This document shows, one piece after another, positions 1 through 7,443 of a DNA stretch of 19,855 bases; the first letter of the stretch is position 1, and the number at the start of each line of letters is the position of its first letter. Source of the stretch: Gammaproteobacteria bacterium. GTDB lineage: Bacteria > Pseudomonadota > Gammaproteobacteria > SZUA-229. The notes beneath the pieces were generated by a model. That model did no database searches. It worked only from the letters and a program-made list of their open reading frames with translations, and was not told the DNA's origin. A program made the position numbers and the translations under genes. The stretch spans positions 1-19,855 of the forward strand of contig JAPHRB010000033.1 of assembly GCA_026197015.1 (NCBI GenBank), given 5' to 3'.

Positions 1-1
1 C

Positions 2-616
2 TCACCAGGTTCTTCTCATACTTACAGTTTCACAGCGCCTGCTGCGGGAAGTTATTTATACACCGACGGTGTGAATGGTGAAATCGGCAAAGCTATGGGC
101 TTAGCCGGTCCAATGGTGGTGATGCCCGGTAATGGCTCTAATAGCCTTTATAGCGGAGGCCCAGCTTTTGATCGTCAGTACACATTATTTATGAGTGATT
201 TAGATGATCGCCTGAATAGTGCTGTGGCCAATGGTGGTAGTTACGATATGAATAACTACGAACCCAATTACTTTTTTGCTAATGGTCTGAGTTTTCCTGA
301 TACCACAACCGGTGGTGATACGCTGGTAACTATGGGTGTCGGTGAAAATGTTGCGATTCGTTTTGTGAATGGAGGCTGTATTACTTATCCCATGCATTTC
401 CATGGTTACCATGTGAATGTGGCAAGCCGTGACCGTGTTGTCGAAACTTCTGTTATTGAAAAAGATACAGTTCAAGTTGAATTGTCCTCTTGTGTTGATG
501 TGATTCTGCCGGTGGCTCAAGCCGGCGTATTCCCATTGCACACCCATTATGTGCCTGGCGTAACAGCAGGCGGCATGTACCCCAATGGTGGCCTCATTTT
601 AATGAGCGCGTCTTAA
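2..616 (+). CDS. Two-domain multicopper oxidase-like protein, subunit A (5' end missing)
   Basis: The reading frame is open from base 2, so the N terminus lies outside the window; 204 residues are visible. The protein is a cupredoxin-fold paralogue of the next gene: both share a PNYF-x2-NG segment between domains and similar domain ends. In the end of domain 1, where an active oxidase has YHCHxxxH, this protein reads YTDGVNGE, so the type 1 Cys and His and the trinuclear His pair are absent. Domain 2 keeps an HFHG pair (codons at 395-403) preceded by YPM, so the type 1 His is missing, and an HTH pair (539-547) where classical oxidases have HCH. It could therefore supply trinuclear ligands but no type 1 copper. 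The stop is 41 bases before the next start, suggesting one operon. The family is clear; the exact substrate is unknown. Confidence 0.8.
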   Translation, partial: SPGSSHTYSFTAPAAGSYLYTDGVNGEIGKAMGLAGPMVVMPGNGSNSLYSGGPAFDRQYTLFMSDLDDRLNSAVANGGSYDMNNYEPNYFFANGLSFPDTTTGGDTLVTMGVGENVAIRFVNGGCITYPMHFHGYHVNVASRDRVVETSVIEKDTVQVELSSCVDVILPVAQAGVFPLHTHYVPGVTAGGMYPNGGLILMSAS

Positions 617-657
617 TCCATTGCGAACACATATAAATAATATCGAGGAGAACAAAC

Positions 658-1656
658 ATGTTTGAACTGAAAGAAATAAAAATGATGCGTTGGGGTGGTG
701 ATAACGACGGTGGCCGGTGGGGCGGTGGCGGTACAGGCGGCGGTGGAAGCGCTACGGGCGGTCGTACTTTCACTTTCCTGCCTGCGCCCACATCCGTTAA
801 TGTAAGAATGGAAGGAAGTGCAACTATGGCGAATGGTGCCTCAATCCGCACCTGGTCATTTGGTGGTGGATTTAATAATGATCGTACTGTGCCCAGCCCA
901 GTATTTGAAGCCAATCAAGGTGAGGTTGTAAGGATTACGCTAAATTCCATGATGGAACACAGTATTCATTTTCATGGTCTGGATGTGGATCAGCAAAATG
1001 ATGGTGTGCCGGCTACGTCTTTTGCAGTTGGCGGCATGGGTAATCCAAACTCTTATACTTATACCTTTAATGCTCCACACGCAGGTACTTACATGTATCA
1101 CTGTCATGTGGATACACATAAACATTTTGAAATGGGGATGTTCGGTACAGTTATTATTCGACCTACTGATGGCAGCACAAATCGCGCCTGGTATAATGGG
1201 CCAACTTTTGATAAAGAATATATCTGGCAACTAACCACCTTTGATACTTCATGGCATAGTGGTGGTATGGGAGGTATGGGAGGAGGTGCTGTATTACAAC
1301 GATACCGCCCAAACTATTTTATGATAAATGGAAAAGATGGAGCTAGTGCTCAAAATGACTCTGCAACTGCTATTAGTGCTGGGGCCGGTCAGAAAGTATT
1401 GGTCCGTATAAATGGTACCAGCTATTTGCCGGGAATTGTCCGAATGGGTGGGCTACCTTTTGAAGTTATCGCGTCCGATGGTCGGCCTTTGGCTCAATCA
1501 TTTATAGCAACTGAAGTTATGTGCGCTCCAGGTGAACGATATGACATTATTTTGACAATGCCTTCATCAGGTCAATATACCGGTAGCATTGAATACCGAG
1601 ATATTCGTAACGGAAAAACATTGGGCAGCGCAACAACAACGTTAACGGTTGTTTGA
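658..1656 (+). CDS. Two-domain multicopper oxidase-like protein, subunit B, with type 1 site in domain 1
   Basis: A 332-residue cupredoxin protein with a good ribosome site (GAGGAG, 645-650) seven bases before the ATG. The first 36 residues are glycine-rich with no signal peptide. Domain 1 has H101-x2-H104-F-H106-G and H148-C149-H150-x3-H154 with M159 placed as axial ligand. This is a complete type 1 copper site plus four trinuclear-site histidines, as in the type C two-domain oxidases. Domain 2 (about 180-332) aligns with the previous protein but has VRMGG and GSIE where that protein has HFHG and HTH, and contains no HxH pair. Alone it cannot build a trinuclear cluster of the known kind. The previous gene carries the missing half, so a mixed complex is the simplest reading. 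The family assignment is solid; the complex is inferred. Export is unexplained unless the protein travels with a partner. Confidence 0.85.
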   Translation: MFELKEIKMMRWGGDNDGGRWGGGGTGGGGSATGGRTFTFLPAPTSVNVRMEGSATMANGASIRTWSFGGGFNNDRTVPSPVFEANQGEVVRITLNSMMEHSIHFHGLDVDQQNDGVPATSFAVGGMGNPNSYTYTFNAPHAGTYMYHCHVDTHKHFEMGMFGTVIIRPTDGSTNRAWYNGPTFDKEYIWQLTTFDTSWHSGGMGGMGGGAVLQRYRPNYFMINGKDGASAQNDSATAISAGAGQKVLVRINGTSYLPGIVRMGGLPFEVIASDGRPLAQSFIATEVMCAPGERYDIILTMPSSGQYTGSIEYRDIRNGKTLGSATTTLTVV

Positions 1657-1668
1657 TATTTTTATATG

Positions 1669-1708
1669 AAATACCTTCACATTTTTTGTGAAGGTATTTT
1701 ATTTTTAT
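1669..1708. terminator. Bidirectional terminator between convergent oxidase and merR genes
   Basis: A 12-bp perfect inverted repeat (AAATACCTTCAC at 1669-1680 and GTGAAGGTATTT at 1688-1699) with a 7-base loop is followed by a T-rich run. It lies 12 bases after the rightward oxidase stop and 10 bases past the leftward merR stop, so it probably serves both transcripts. The T-tract is better on the plus strand. Confidence 0.8.
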
Positions 1709-1717
1709 TAAATGAAG

Positions 1718-2116
1718 CTAACTATCGTTTATACTATCAATGATTGGGCAACCATCTTTACTACCACGGCAAAGGTTAAGCAGTAATTGAAGTTCATTAC
1801 GTAAAGTAGTAAGTTCAGCAAGCTGTGTTTCTACATGTTCTAGTTTATCTGCTGTGAGTTGTCTAACACTGTTTTTTGCATGCTGTGGATCTTCTCGCAT
1901 ACTAAGTAAATTTTTAATTTCTTCCAAACTAAAATTCATTCCTTGTGCACGTTTTATAAATTTTAATTTTGAAATGTCTTTATCTGTGTATTGTCGTACC
2001 CCTGATACATTGCGAAAAATATGACTTAATAAGCCGAACTTTTCATAATAACGTAGCGTATCTGCGGTCATGCCAGTTTGTTGTGTTACTTCACCAATTT
2101 TATACATTACGTTCAT
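1718..2116 (-). CDS. MerR-family metal-responsive transcriptional regulator
   Basis: A 132-residue MerR-family protein. The N terminus (residues 5-43) is the winged helix-turn-helix with the family pattern IGEVTQQTGMTADTLRYYE. A long dimerisation helix follows (about 80-112), then a short C-terminal loop, C116-x6-C123-P-I-I. That loop is the metal-binding loop position of CueR/ZntR/CadR-type sensors (CueR uses Cys112 and Cys120). The residue aligned with CueR Ser77 appears to be Lys and no Cys stands there, so the metal cannot be read off. It is the last gene of a leftward operon, 15 bases after the ccdA-like stop, and probably controls that operon from the 19-bp-spacer promoter at 3741-3771. 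Copper, gold, mercury or another thiophilic metal are all possible inducers. Confidence 0.9.
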   Translation of the reverse strand: MNVMYKIGEVTQQTGMTADTLRYYEKFGLLSHIFRNVSGVRQYTDKDISKLKFIKRAQGMNFSLEEIKNLLSMREDPQHAKNSVRQLTADKLEHVETQLAELTTLRNELQLLLNLCRGSKDGCPIIDSINDS

Positions 2117-2131
2117 GCCATTATTTGTAAG

Positions 2132-3430
2132 TTAAATTATAAAAAAGTACTCATTCAATAAATATAGCCCAGTTAAAACTAAAACAAAACCAGCCACTAT
2201 TTCAAAGGCCTTTTGATAACGAGAAAGTATATTTAATGACTCTAACCAGCCCATACTCCATGCACCTAATATAACGGGAATACTTCGTCCTATAACAAAA
2301 GATAACAGCAAGGAAAAGCCAAAACTTATAGAACCAATAGCTGCACTGGTGGTGAGTGTTACTAATAGTGCGGGTGTGCAGAAGGGGCATACTGCAACAG
2401 AAAATGGGATGCCTAATAAAAAAGCGCCCCAGATGCCGCTCACCTTTTTCGCTTTAACACCAAACCAGGGTAGGCGAATATTAAGTAAGCCAGACCACAT
2501 TAAACCCATGATGATGAGTACAGGGCCTAATAATAAACCCCATTGACGTCCCATAATATTCTGTACCCATTCTCCGCCCATTGCCGCCGCGACACCTAAG
2601 GAAACATGCGTAACGATCATTCCAGCGATAAACGCAGTGCCCATTAATATGGCACGTTTTTCTTCATGGGCCTTGGTTACGTAGGCGAGTATAACCGGCA
2701 CAGATGCAAATGATACGGGGTTGAAACTAAAGACGAAACCGGCCAGAAATGCTAAACCAATACCTGCCCAACTTGCCTCGGTTAATACCTGTTTAAATTC
2801 ATCTATGTTAATTTCAAGGTTAGGTACCAGTAAAAATATCGCCAGAGAAAACAATAAAATAGCAGTGAGGTAGGGGCTGCCTTTAGCTGCTCTGTTTAAA
2901 AGTTGAAGGCTGTCTTTATCTATTCCTTTATAAGCGGCAATCGCCATGGGAGTCGTAAACAGAGAAGTAAATAAAAGTCCGGATAATATAGCAAAGCCAA
3001 TTGAACCTAATGTAATAGACATACCACCGACAATAACAACCAAGGGAAGAGTACAGGCGGGCAAAGTTAATCCGAGTTTAATTGCATGAGGGATATCCTT
3101 TTTATATGGCAACAATCTAAAAAATTCCAGATGCGGTATGGGTATATAAATAAATCGTGATATCAGATAAATAATTGCCATCACCGATAAAATTATACTT
3201 GGTAATGTTTCTGGCCATTCAGGTGGTTCGATAATAAATACAGCAGTTGTTAATAAAATGATAAGTAAAAGGCTTCGGCTTAACCAGATAGTAAATAAAT
3301 TTTGGCAACAGCGTTTTTTTTCAGATTGACTTAATTTCACTGAATACAGTGTATGGGTGGCTATGGTGCAAGGTTCAAAAAAGGCGAGTAGTCCTAGTGC
3401 CATGGATGTGAGTAACAACAGGGTGATCAT
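2132..3430 (-). CDS. Duplicated CcdA/DsbD-type membrane thiol electron carrier
   Basis: A 432-residue very hydrophobic inner-membrane protein that looks like two CcdA/DsbD transmembrane modules in tandem. Half 1 (about 1-205) has EPC21 in the first helix and LPAC126 later, matching the paired intramembrane cysteines that pass electrons in CcdA. Half 2 (about 222-432) has FNP238 where the first Cys would be, but a CPFC motif (C348, C351) at the second position. Known CcdA/DsbD proteins move reducing equivalents from cytoplasmic thioredoxin to periplasmic thiol proteins. The start overlaps the stop of the upstream thioredoxin-like gene by four bases (ATGA), implying translational coupling, so that small protein may be its redox partner. 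The link to metal is inferred from the MerR gene downstream and the metal island around it. Confidence 0.8.
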   Translation of the reverse strand: MITLLLLTSMALGLLAFFEPCTIATHTLYSVKLSQSEKKRCCQNLFTIWLSRSLLLIILLTTAVFIIEPPEWPETLPSIILSVMAIIYLISRFIYIPIPHLEFFRLLPYKKDIPHAIKLGLTLPACTLPLVVIVGGMSITLGSIGFAILSGLLFTSLFTTPMAIAAYKGIDKDSLQLLNRAAKGSPYLTAILLFSLAIFLLVPNLEINIDEFKQVLTEASWAGIGLAFLAGFVFSFNPVSFASVPVILAYVTKAHEEKRAILMGTAFIAGMIVTHVSLGVAAAMGGEWVQNIMGRQWGLLLGPVLIIMGLMWSGLLNIRLPWFGVKAKKVSGIWGAFLLGIPFSVAVCPFCTPALLVTLTTSAAIGSISFGFSLLLSFVIGRSIPVILGAWSMGWLESLNILSRYQKAFEIVAGFVLVLTGLYLLNEYFFII

Positions 3431-3699
3431 TGTTTATTACCCTCTGCAAGGCGCGCAAGTAGTTCTGTTCGTAATTTACTCACCGATGGCAAACTGGTAA
3501 ACACAATTTCATCATTAATCGAAATAGCAGGAGTCGATAATACGCCAAGTTGCACCGCATGATCTATCTCATCAAGTATATTCACATCACGCCATTGAAT
3601 GGTATCGGCGCCTAGTTCTTTAACCAGTTTTCGAAGTATCTCTTTTGTATGGCTGCATTTACTGCATCCTGGGGATGAAAAAACATCAACCTTGATCAT
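3427..3699 (-). CDS. Small thioredoxin/glutaredoxin-like protein with CSKC motif
   Basis: A 90-residue thioredoxin-fold protein with no signal peptide, so probably cytoplasmic. The redox motif is C12-S-K-C15 after the first strand, and the cis-proline follows in LSTPAI (P57). It is the first gene of a three-gene leftward operon and its stop overlaps the start of the CcdA-like gene by four bases. It may hand electrons to that membrane protein, or act as a thiol metal chaperone; the sequence does not separate these. The ribosome site is weak (AGGCA about six bases upstream of the ATG). The promoter lies about 40 bases upstream. Confidence 0.8.
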   Translation of the reverse strand: MIKVDVFSSPGCSKCSHTKEILRKLVKELGADTIQWRDVNILDEIDHAVQLGVLSTPAISINDEIVFTSLPSVSKLRTELLARLAEGNKQ

Positions 3700-3740
3700 T
3701 ATTAGTGCCTATGTGTTTGTTTATCATGGTATATGACTTC

Positions 3741-3771
3741 ACAATAACACCTGGAGTTGACTCTAGGTCAA
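3741..3771 (-). promoter_or_regulatory. MerR-type promoter/operator with 19-bp spacer
   Basis: Read on the minus strand there is a -35 box TTGACC (3766-3771), a 19-bp spacer and a -10 box TATTGT (3741-3746). The spacer region holds the dyad ACCTAGAGT-CA-ACTCCAGGT (3749-3768), whose arms match at 8 of 9 positions. An overlong 19-bp spacer with a dyad between the boxes is the hallmark of MerR-family activation by DNA distortion. It drives the thioredoxin-like/ccdA-like/merR operon, and the regulator at 1718-2116 is the natural candidate to bind it. Confidence 0.85.
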
Positions 3772-4255
3772 GCTGATGTTGAAGAAAATAAAATTAAGTG
3801 AAAGTTTGGCTGTTATACCGGTCTCAAATCTGATCAATAATAAATAAATGACCCCTTGCGCTCTGGTTTTGCAAGGCAAGATTTACGTAATATCCGTAAA
3901 TGAAAAGAGACATTAGTTTTACTTAGACAAGTGGTATAGACGATATCGTTTACAGCTCTAAAAACAATAACGTATCATTTTTATTCTAAAAAAAACTTGT
4001 TGTACTCAACTGAAGCAGCCTTGATCAAGTATGAGCTTCAGAAAACACCAGACCTTAATGGTCACATACGGTAAATGCCATATAAATCGTAGTATTAACA
4101 GATGGGATACTGTCTGGGTCGATAATATGGATTGTCTAACTTAAAGTTAAAGGCTTCTATTTTATATTAACCGGCTAAATGTCGTACTTGTATAACACTA
4201 AATAGTAAGCACATAATTTATCTTCATTTTTATATTTCGAATCAGTTTCATTATG
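3772..4255. other. Intergenic stretch without a convincing gene
   Basis: About 480 bases between the MerR-type promoter and the terminator of the leftward oxidase gene. Only very short open frames without ribosome sites are present. Small inverted repeats occur (for example CCTTGC/GCAAGG near 3856-3878 and TGAAGC/GCTTCA near 4010-4040) but none has a terminator-like T-tract. I see no function here. Confidence 0.6.
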
Positions 4256-4288
4256 AAAAAGTCTGGCTTTTTTAAAGCCAGACTTTTT
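4256..4288 (-). terminator. Terminator of the three-domain multicopper oxidase gene
   Basis: A perfect 15-bp inverted repeat (4256-4270 and 4274-4288, core AGTCTGGCTTT/AAAGCCAGACT) with a three-base loop. It lies five bases beyond the leftward stop codon, and A/T tracts at the stem ends give a U-run in the leftward transcript. Confidence 0.85.
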
Positions 4289-4293
4289 ATAAC

Positions 4294-5979
4294 TTACTGT
4301 GAAACCCTTAAGAAAGACATCATACCGTTTTCACCATGTTGGAAAATATGACAATGAAATAACCAGTCTCCAGCAGCACCACCACCACTTACACTGCCTA
4401 CAGCTGAACCAAAAGTAGGTCTATCTTCTACTTCAAATAAATAGAAAACAGATGTATGGGGTGGAACATTAATAGTATCTACATATTCATTTTCTGTATT
4501 TACATTCCACATGTCCATATAACCTTCCTCGTGATGCATGGTCATAAACATAGTTGGTTGAAATGAAAACCCATGTAGATGGAATGGGTGATGCATTTCT
4601 GTGTGGTTATGAGTTTCCCATTTCAAAGTTTCTCCAACAGTTGCAGTTCTATAGTTAGCACGGTCATCTATGCCAGAAAAGTCATCAATTTTAAACCATT
4701 TCTCCTTTGGCATACCCATCATCATTGCCATCATATCTTCCTGTAGTTTAATTTGGCTATCCTGACGTTCAGGTATCAGACGCCCAGGATTTGAAGATAA
4801 ACCATCTCCTTCACTGATGCTATAATTATCAGCCCACCAATTTATCATATGTCGTGATTTTAATTTTATATTAAATAAATTAATACTTGGACGTAATCCA
4901 TCGTCATCGGCTTCTTCCATCATCATGGTGCCATCAGGCATCATCATTATCTGGTGACGACCACGAGCAAAATCTTTCCATAACATGGTTAGTTGATCAC
5001 CGTTTGAGCCATCAGGAATTATTACTACATCTGCACGTTGCGCAGGAGCGAGTAGTATTTCACCTTTATCATAACCTTGATCTATACTGATCATACCTGT
5101 GTAACCAGTATAAGACTCATTCATAGGCATGCGCATTCCCATTTTAGGCCCACCTTCTACGCGAACATTTGAAATTAAACCGCCTTCACCACCTACACGG
5201 TAAATAGTATGACCTGGTAGTGACAGTCGGTAATAACGACTGATTGAAGTATTAATTAATTTAAGTCGCAGTCCTTTGCCAGGTGAAACACTTAGTGTTG
5301 GTAATACCTGACCATTAACAAGCAAATGGTCACCTTCAGTTCCATTCATTGTTTCTAATATTGGAGCTGATTCAACATCTTTAACAGCACCATTAACAAA
5401 AGAAATATCACTCAATACCAGAGTTTTTTCAGTTGTTGGTAGAATCCCAGCCATTTTTAACTGATTTTCTTCCGGTTGTGTAACAATCAGTGGTCCATAT
5501 AAACCTGCTATAACTTCCTGACCACCTCGTACATGAGGGTGATACCAAAACACACCTCCTCTTGGCACAATAAAGTCGTAGGTATAACTTTCACCAGGCT
5601 GAACGTAAGCTTGAGTTGCAGGTGTTCCATCACTTTTATTATTTAACTCAATACCATGCCAGTGAATTGTAGATGGGTAGTCAGCTGGTAAATTATTTCT
5701 GAAATGAACTATAACCCTATCTCCCTGTTTTGCATTAATTTGCGGCCCAGGAACCTGGCCGTTATAAGCAAAAACTGTTGCTGTTTCACCGCCAGCTAAG
5801 GTCATTTGATAGGGTGCTGCTTCGATATTTGTTTCAAAAATATCTGGGTGTGGATTAATATCTACAGCCGGTTTGACATCAATGCTGTTATTTGAACTAT
5901 GCATCATTGTATAAGCCGGTAAGCTCATTATCATAAGAAATAATATGTTGATACATTTAAACCAGTATTTATTTATCAT
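4294..5979 (-). CDS. copA: Three-domain periplasmic multicopper oxidase, CopA/CueO type
   Basis: A 561-residue multicopper oxidase with all copper motifs. These are H106-W-H108-G and H147-P-H149 in domain 1, and H464-P-F-H467-L-H469-G and H542-C543-H544-x3-H548 with axial M553 in domain 3. Methionine-rich patches at about 279-297, 345-354 and 416-423 resemble those of the cuprous oxidases CueO, CopA and PcoA, which oxidise Cu(I) to Cu(II) in the periplasm. I chose the ATG at 5979 because GGAGA (5985-5989) sits just upstream and the sequence then begins with a signal peptide; an in-frame upstream extension to 6012 lacks such support. The signal peptide (about 1-24) has no twin arginine, unusual for this family. 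A CopL-like gene lies upstream on the same strand and a terminator follows directly. The copA symbol rests on family and context, not on an alignment. Confidence 0.88.
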   Translation of the reverse strand: MINKYWFKCINILFLMIMSLPAYTMMHSSNNSIDVKPAVDINPHPDIFETNIEAAPYQMTLAGGETATVFAYNGQVPGPQINAKQGDRVIVHFRNNLPADYPSTIHWHGIELNNKSDGTPATQAYVQPGESYTYDFIVPRGGVFWYHPHVRGGQEVIAGLYGPLIVTQPEENQLKMAGILPTTEKTLVLSDISFVNGAVKDVESAPILETMNGTEGDHLLVNGQVLPTLSVSPGKGLRLKLINTSISRYYRLSLPGHTIYRVGGEGGLISNVRVEGGPKMGMRMPMNESYTGYTGMISIDQGYDKGEILLAPAQRADVVIIPDGSNGDQLTMLWKDFARGRHQIMMMPDGTMMMEEADDDGLRPSINLFNIKLKSRHMINWWADNYSISEGDGLSSNPGRLIPERQDSQIKLQEDMMAMMMGMPKEKWFKIDDFSGIDDRANYRTATVGETLKWETHNHTEMHHPFHLHGFSFQPTMFMTMHHEEGYMDMWNVNTENEYVDTINVPPHTSVFYLFEVEDRPTFGSAVGSVSGGGAAGDWLFHCHIFQHGENGMMSFLRVSQ

Positions 5980-6080
5980 GTTTCTCTCCATTTTAGATAT
6001 GTCTATACCCAATGCTGATAAATATGATTAACAGACAGTTATTTATACTGGGTACAAACAGTAAACGTATATATGATTAA

Positions 6081-6105
6081 CGATCTAATAATGCCTTATT
6101 AGTCG
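6081..6105. repeat. Hairpin in the copL-copA gap
   Basis: CTAATAA (6085-6091) and TTATTAG (6096-6102) form an inverted repeat around a TGCC loop. Outer CGA/TCG bases extend the pairing past a one-base bulge. It lies in the 262-base gap between the CopL-like gene and the oxidase gene and lacks a T-tract in either direction, so a leader or operator role is possible but unproved. Confidence 0.35.
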
Positions 6106-6241
6106 TTTTACAGTAGTTGGATTCAGCAAGAATTTGGTTTTCAGTTTGCAAATGAGTTAATAACCACAAAGCTGTCTACTATGAGTGGTGTCAGTTTAAA
6201 ACATGATTAACTGATATAAACTGCTGAATTAATTCAGGAGA

Positions 6242-6649
6242 CTAAGCTGGTGGTGTTTTATAAGGGTCAGGAGTGTGACCCAGGCTGTTTAAGGTAAATA
6301 TTTCTACAATTGATGTTGGTATAACCGTGATTAAATTATTGTCCTGGATAGACATAAAGCTAAACAGGCCTTGATAGAAATTTTGACACTTCTCACACTC
6401 TTCACAACCATGAGCTGTATCACTATTAATCATATGTGGTTTAAGAGAGTCCGCATTATGATGCTTAATTTTTGATTCATGATTCATATGTGTATCAAAA
6501 TTGTGATCATTGTGCCCCATGGCCATATCTTCAGAATTACAGTTTGGTGCACAGGGCAGTTTAAACCACGTATTAAATATACCGGTTGATAAGAATGACA
6601 GGAAAATAGTTACAATTATATAATATTTAAAATTATTACTTTTTATCAA
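6242..6649 (-). CDS. Small His/Cys-rich exported protein, CopL-like
   Basis: A 135-residue protein with an N-terminal hydrophobic segment (about 9-25) that may be a signal peptide or anchor. A His-rich middle follows (about 46-80), then a C82-x2-C85-x2-C88 cluster and a Pro-rich end (DPYKTPP). Small proteins of this layout, with metal-binding residues and a terminal Pro-rich tail, are found beside copA genes. CopL of Xanthomonas is a known case, needed for copper-induced copA expression. Its place just upstream of the oxidase on the same strand fits that role, although a 262-base gap separates them. The start appears to be TTG (6649); no ATG precedes the hydrophobic segment and the ribosome site is poor, so the start is uncertain. 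It resembles the protein at 9531-9917 in design, not clearly in sequence. Confidence 0.6.
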   Translation of the reverse strand: MIKSNNFKYYIIVTIFLSFLSTGIFNTWFKLPCAPNCNSEDMAMGHNDHNFDTHMNHESKIKHHNADSLKPHMINSDTAHGCEECEKCQNFYQGLFSFMSIQDNNLITVIPTSIVEIFTLNSLGHTPDPYKTPPA

Positions 6650-6739
6650 AATTGCTGCTTTTTATCGTTTGTGGAAATGATTTATAAGTATATCTAACCA
6701 ATTTATATACTGAATAACTGTATTCGTTTTAGACATATA

Positions 6740-6768
6740 TGTATGTAACAATCGGCACGTAATGTCAA
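6740..6768 (-). promoter_or_regulatory. Possible leftward promoter of the CopL-like gene
   Basis: On the minus strand a perfect -35 box TTGACA (6763-6768) is followed after 17 bases by a weak -10 box CATACA (6740-6745), about 90 bases upstream of the proposed TTG start. No MerR-type dyad is present. AT-rich DNA makes chance matches common, so this is tentative. Confidence 0.25.
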
Positions 6769-7102
6769 AATGTGTAAACCATCTAAAAATTATAAATAAT
6801 AATTTATGCTTATTTTTTATATATTTAGTAAATATATAAGTTTACTAAATTAATTATACTTTTTCATAACAAATAGAGGCTGTCTAGTATTAGGTATCAT
6901 AGTGATGATAAAACAGGGTTTATATGGTATATCGTTTATTATAAATATACAGTTATTATCATCAGGAAGAACATTGTATATTAATATTACATTAATTGTA
7001 TTATCACTTGTAGAAAGGCTGGATAAAAAAACACTCATAATTTGGTAAAATACAATGAAATTTGAGCCAAAAACATAATATTGTTTATGTTATTGACCTT
7101 TT

Positions 7103-7147
7103 ATGAATAGTCTAATGATTTGAATTTATTTAAATCATATTATTCAT
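7103..7147. repeat. Imperfect 45-bp palindrome
   Basis: Outer arms ATGAATA (7103-7109) and TATTCAT (7141-7147) and inner arms ATGATTT (7115-7121) and AAATCAT (7132-7138) pair around a 10-base loop, with an unpaired 5/2-base internal bulge. Weaker matching continues outward on both sides (CCAAAA on the left against TTTTGG on the right), so it may be the core of a longer hairpin of about 140 bases. No transposase is near. Confidence 0.5.
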
Positions 7148-7443
7148 GGACAATATATCAGCAAATTTTGGGCCATATTTCTCTATCATCTAACAATCTG
7201 AATAATCGATTGTAATAGTCTCTTATTAATGTGTCCGACTCTACTATGGAATGAAAATTAAAGTGACACTAAAAATACAAACGGGTAGCTAAATCGTCAG
7301 ATTGTAATAATTAAGTAACAGATAAAAAGAAAAAAGTCATATAAATTAGTATATTGGCCGTTAATGGTTTTCTTGATTACTTCAAAATTTGCACGTGCTA
7401 GTATCCACAATTTATTAGTTTGATTGTGAATGTATTACATTAG

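Noticed and set aside
594..914. Leftward 106-codon open frame opposite the glycine-rich start of the oxidase B gene
   Set aside because: It is the mirror of glycine codons giving a proline-rich translation and lies opposite a well-supported gene with a ribosome site.
6850..7038. A 62-codon leftward open frame in the AT-rich gap
   Set aside because: It has no ribosome site, no recognisable motif and very AT-driven composition. A hairpin after its stop is AT-only. I do not call it a gene.
7231..7270. GTGTC...GACAC pair resembling insertion-sequence ends
   Set aside because: Only five bases match as an inverted repeat, no target duplication is visible and no transposase fragment lies between or beside them.
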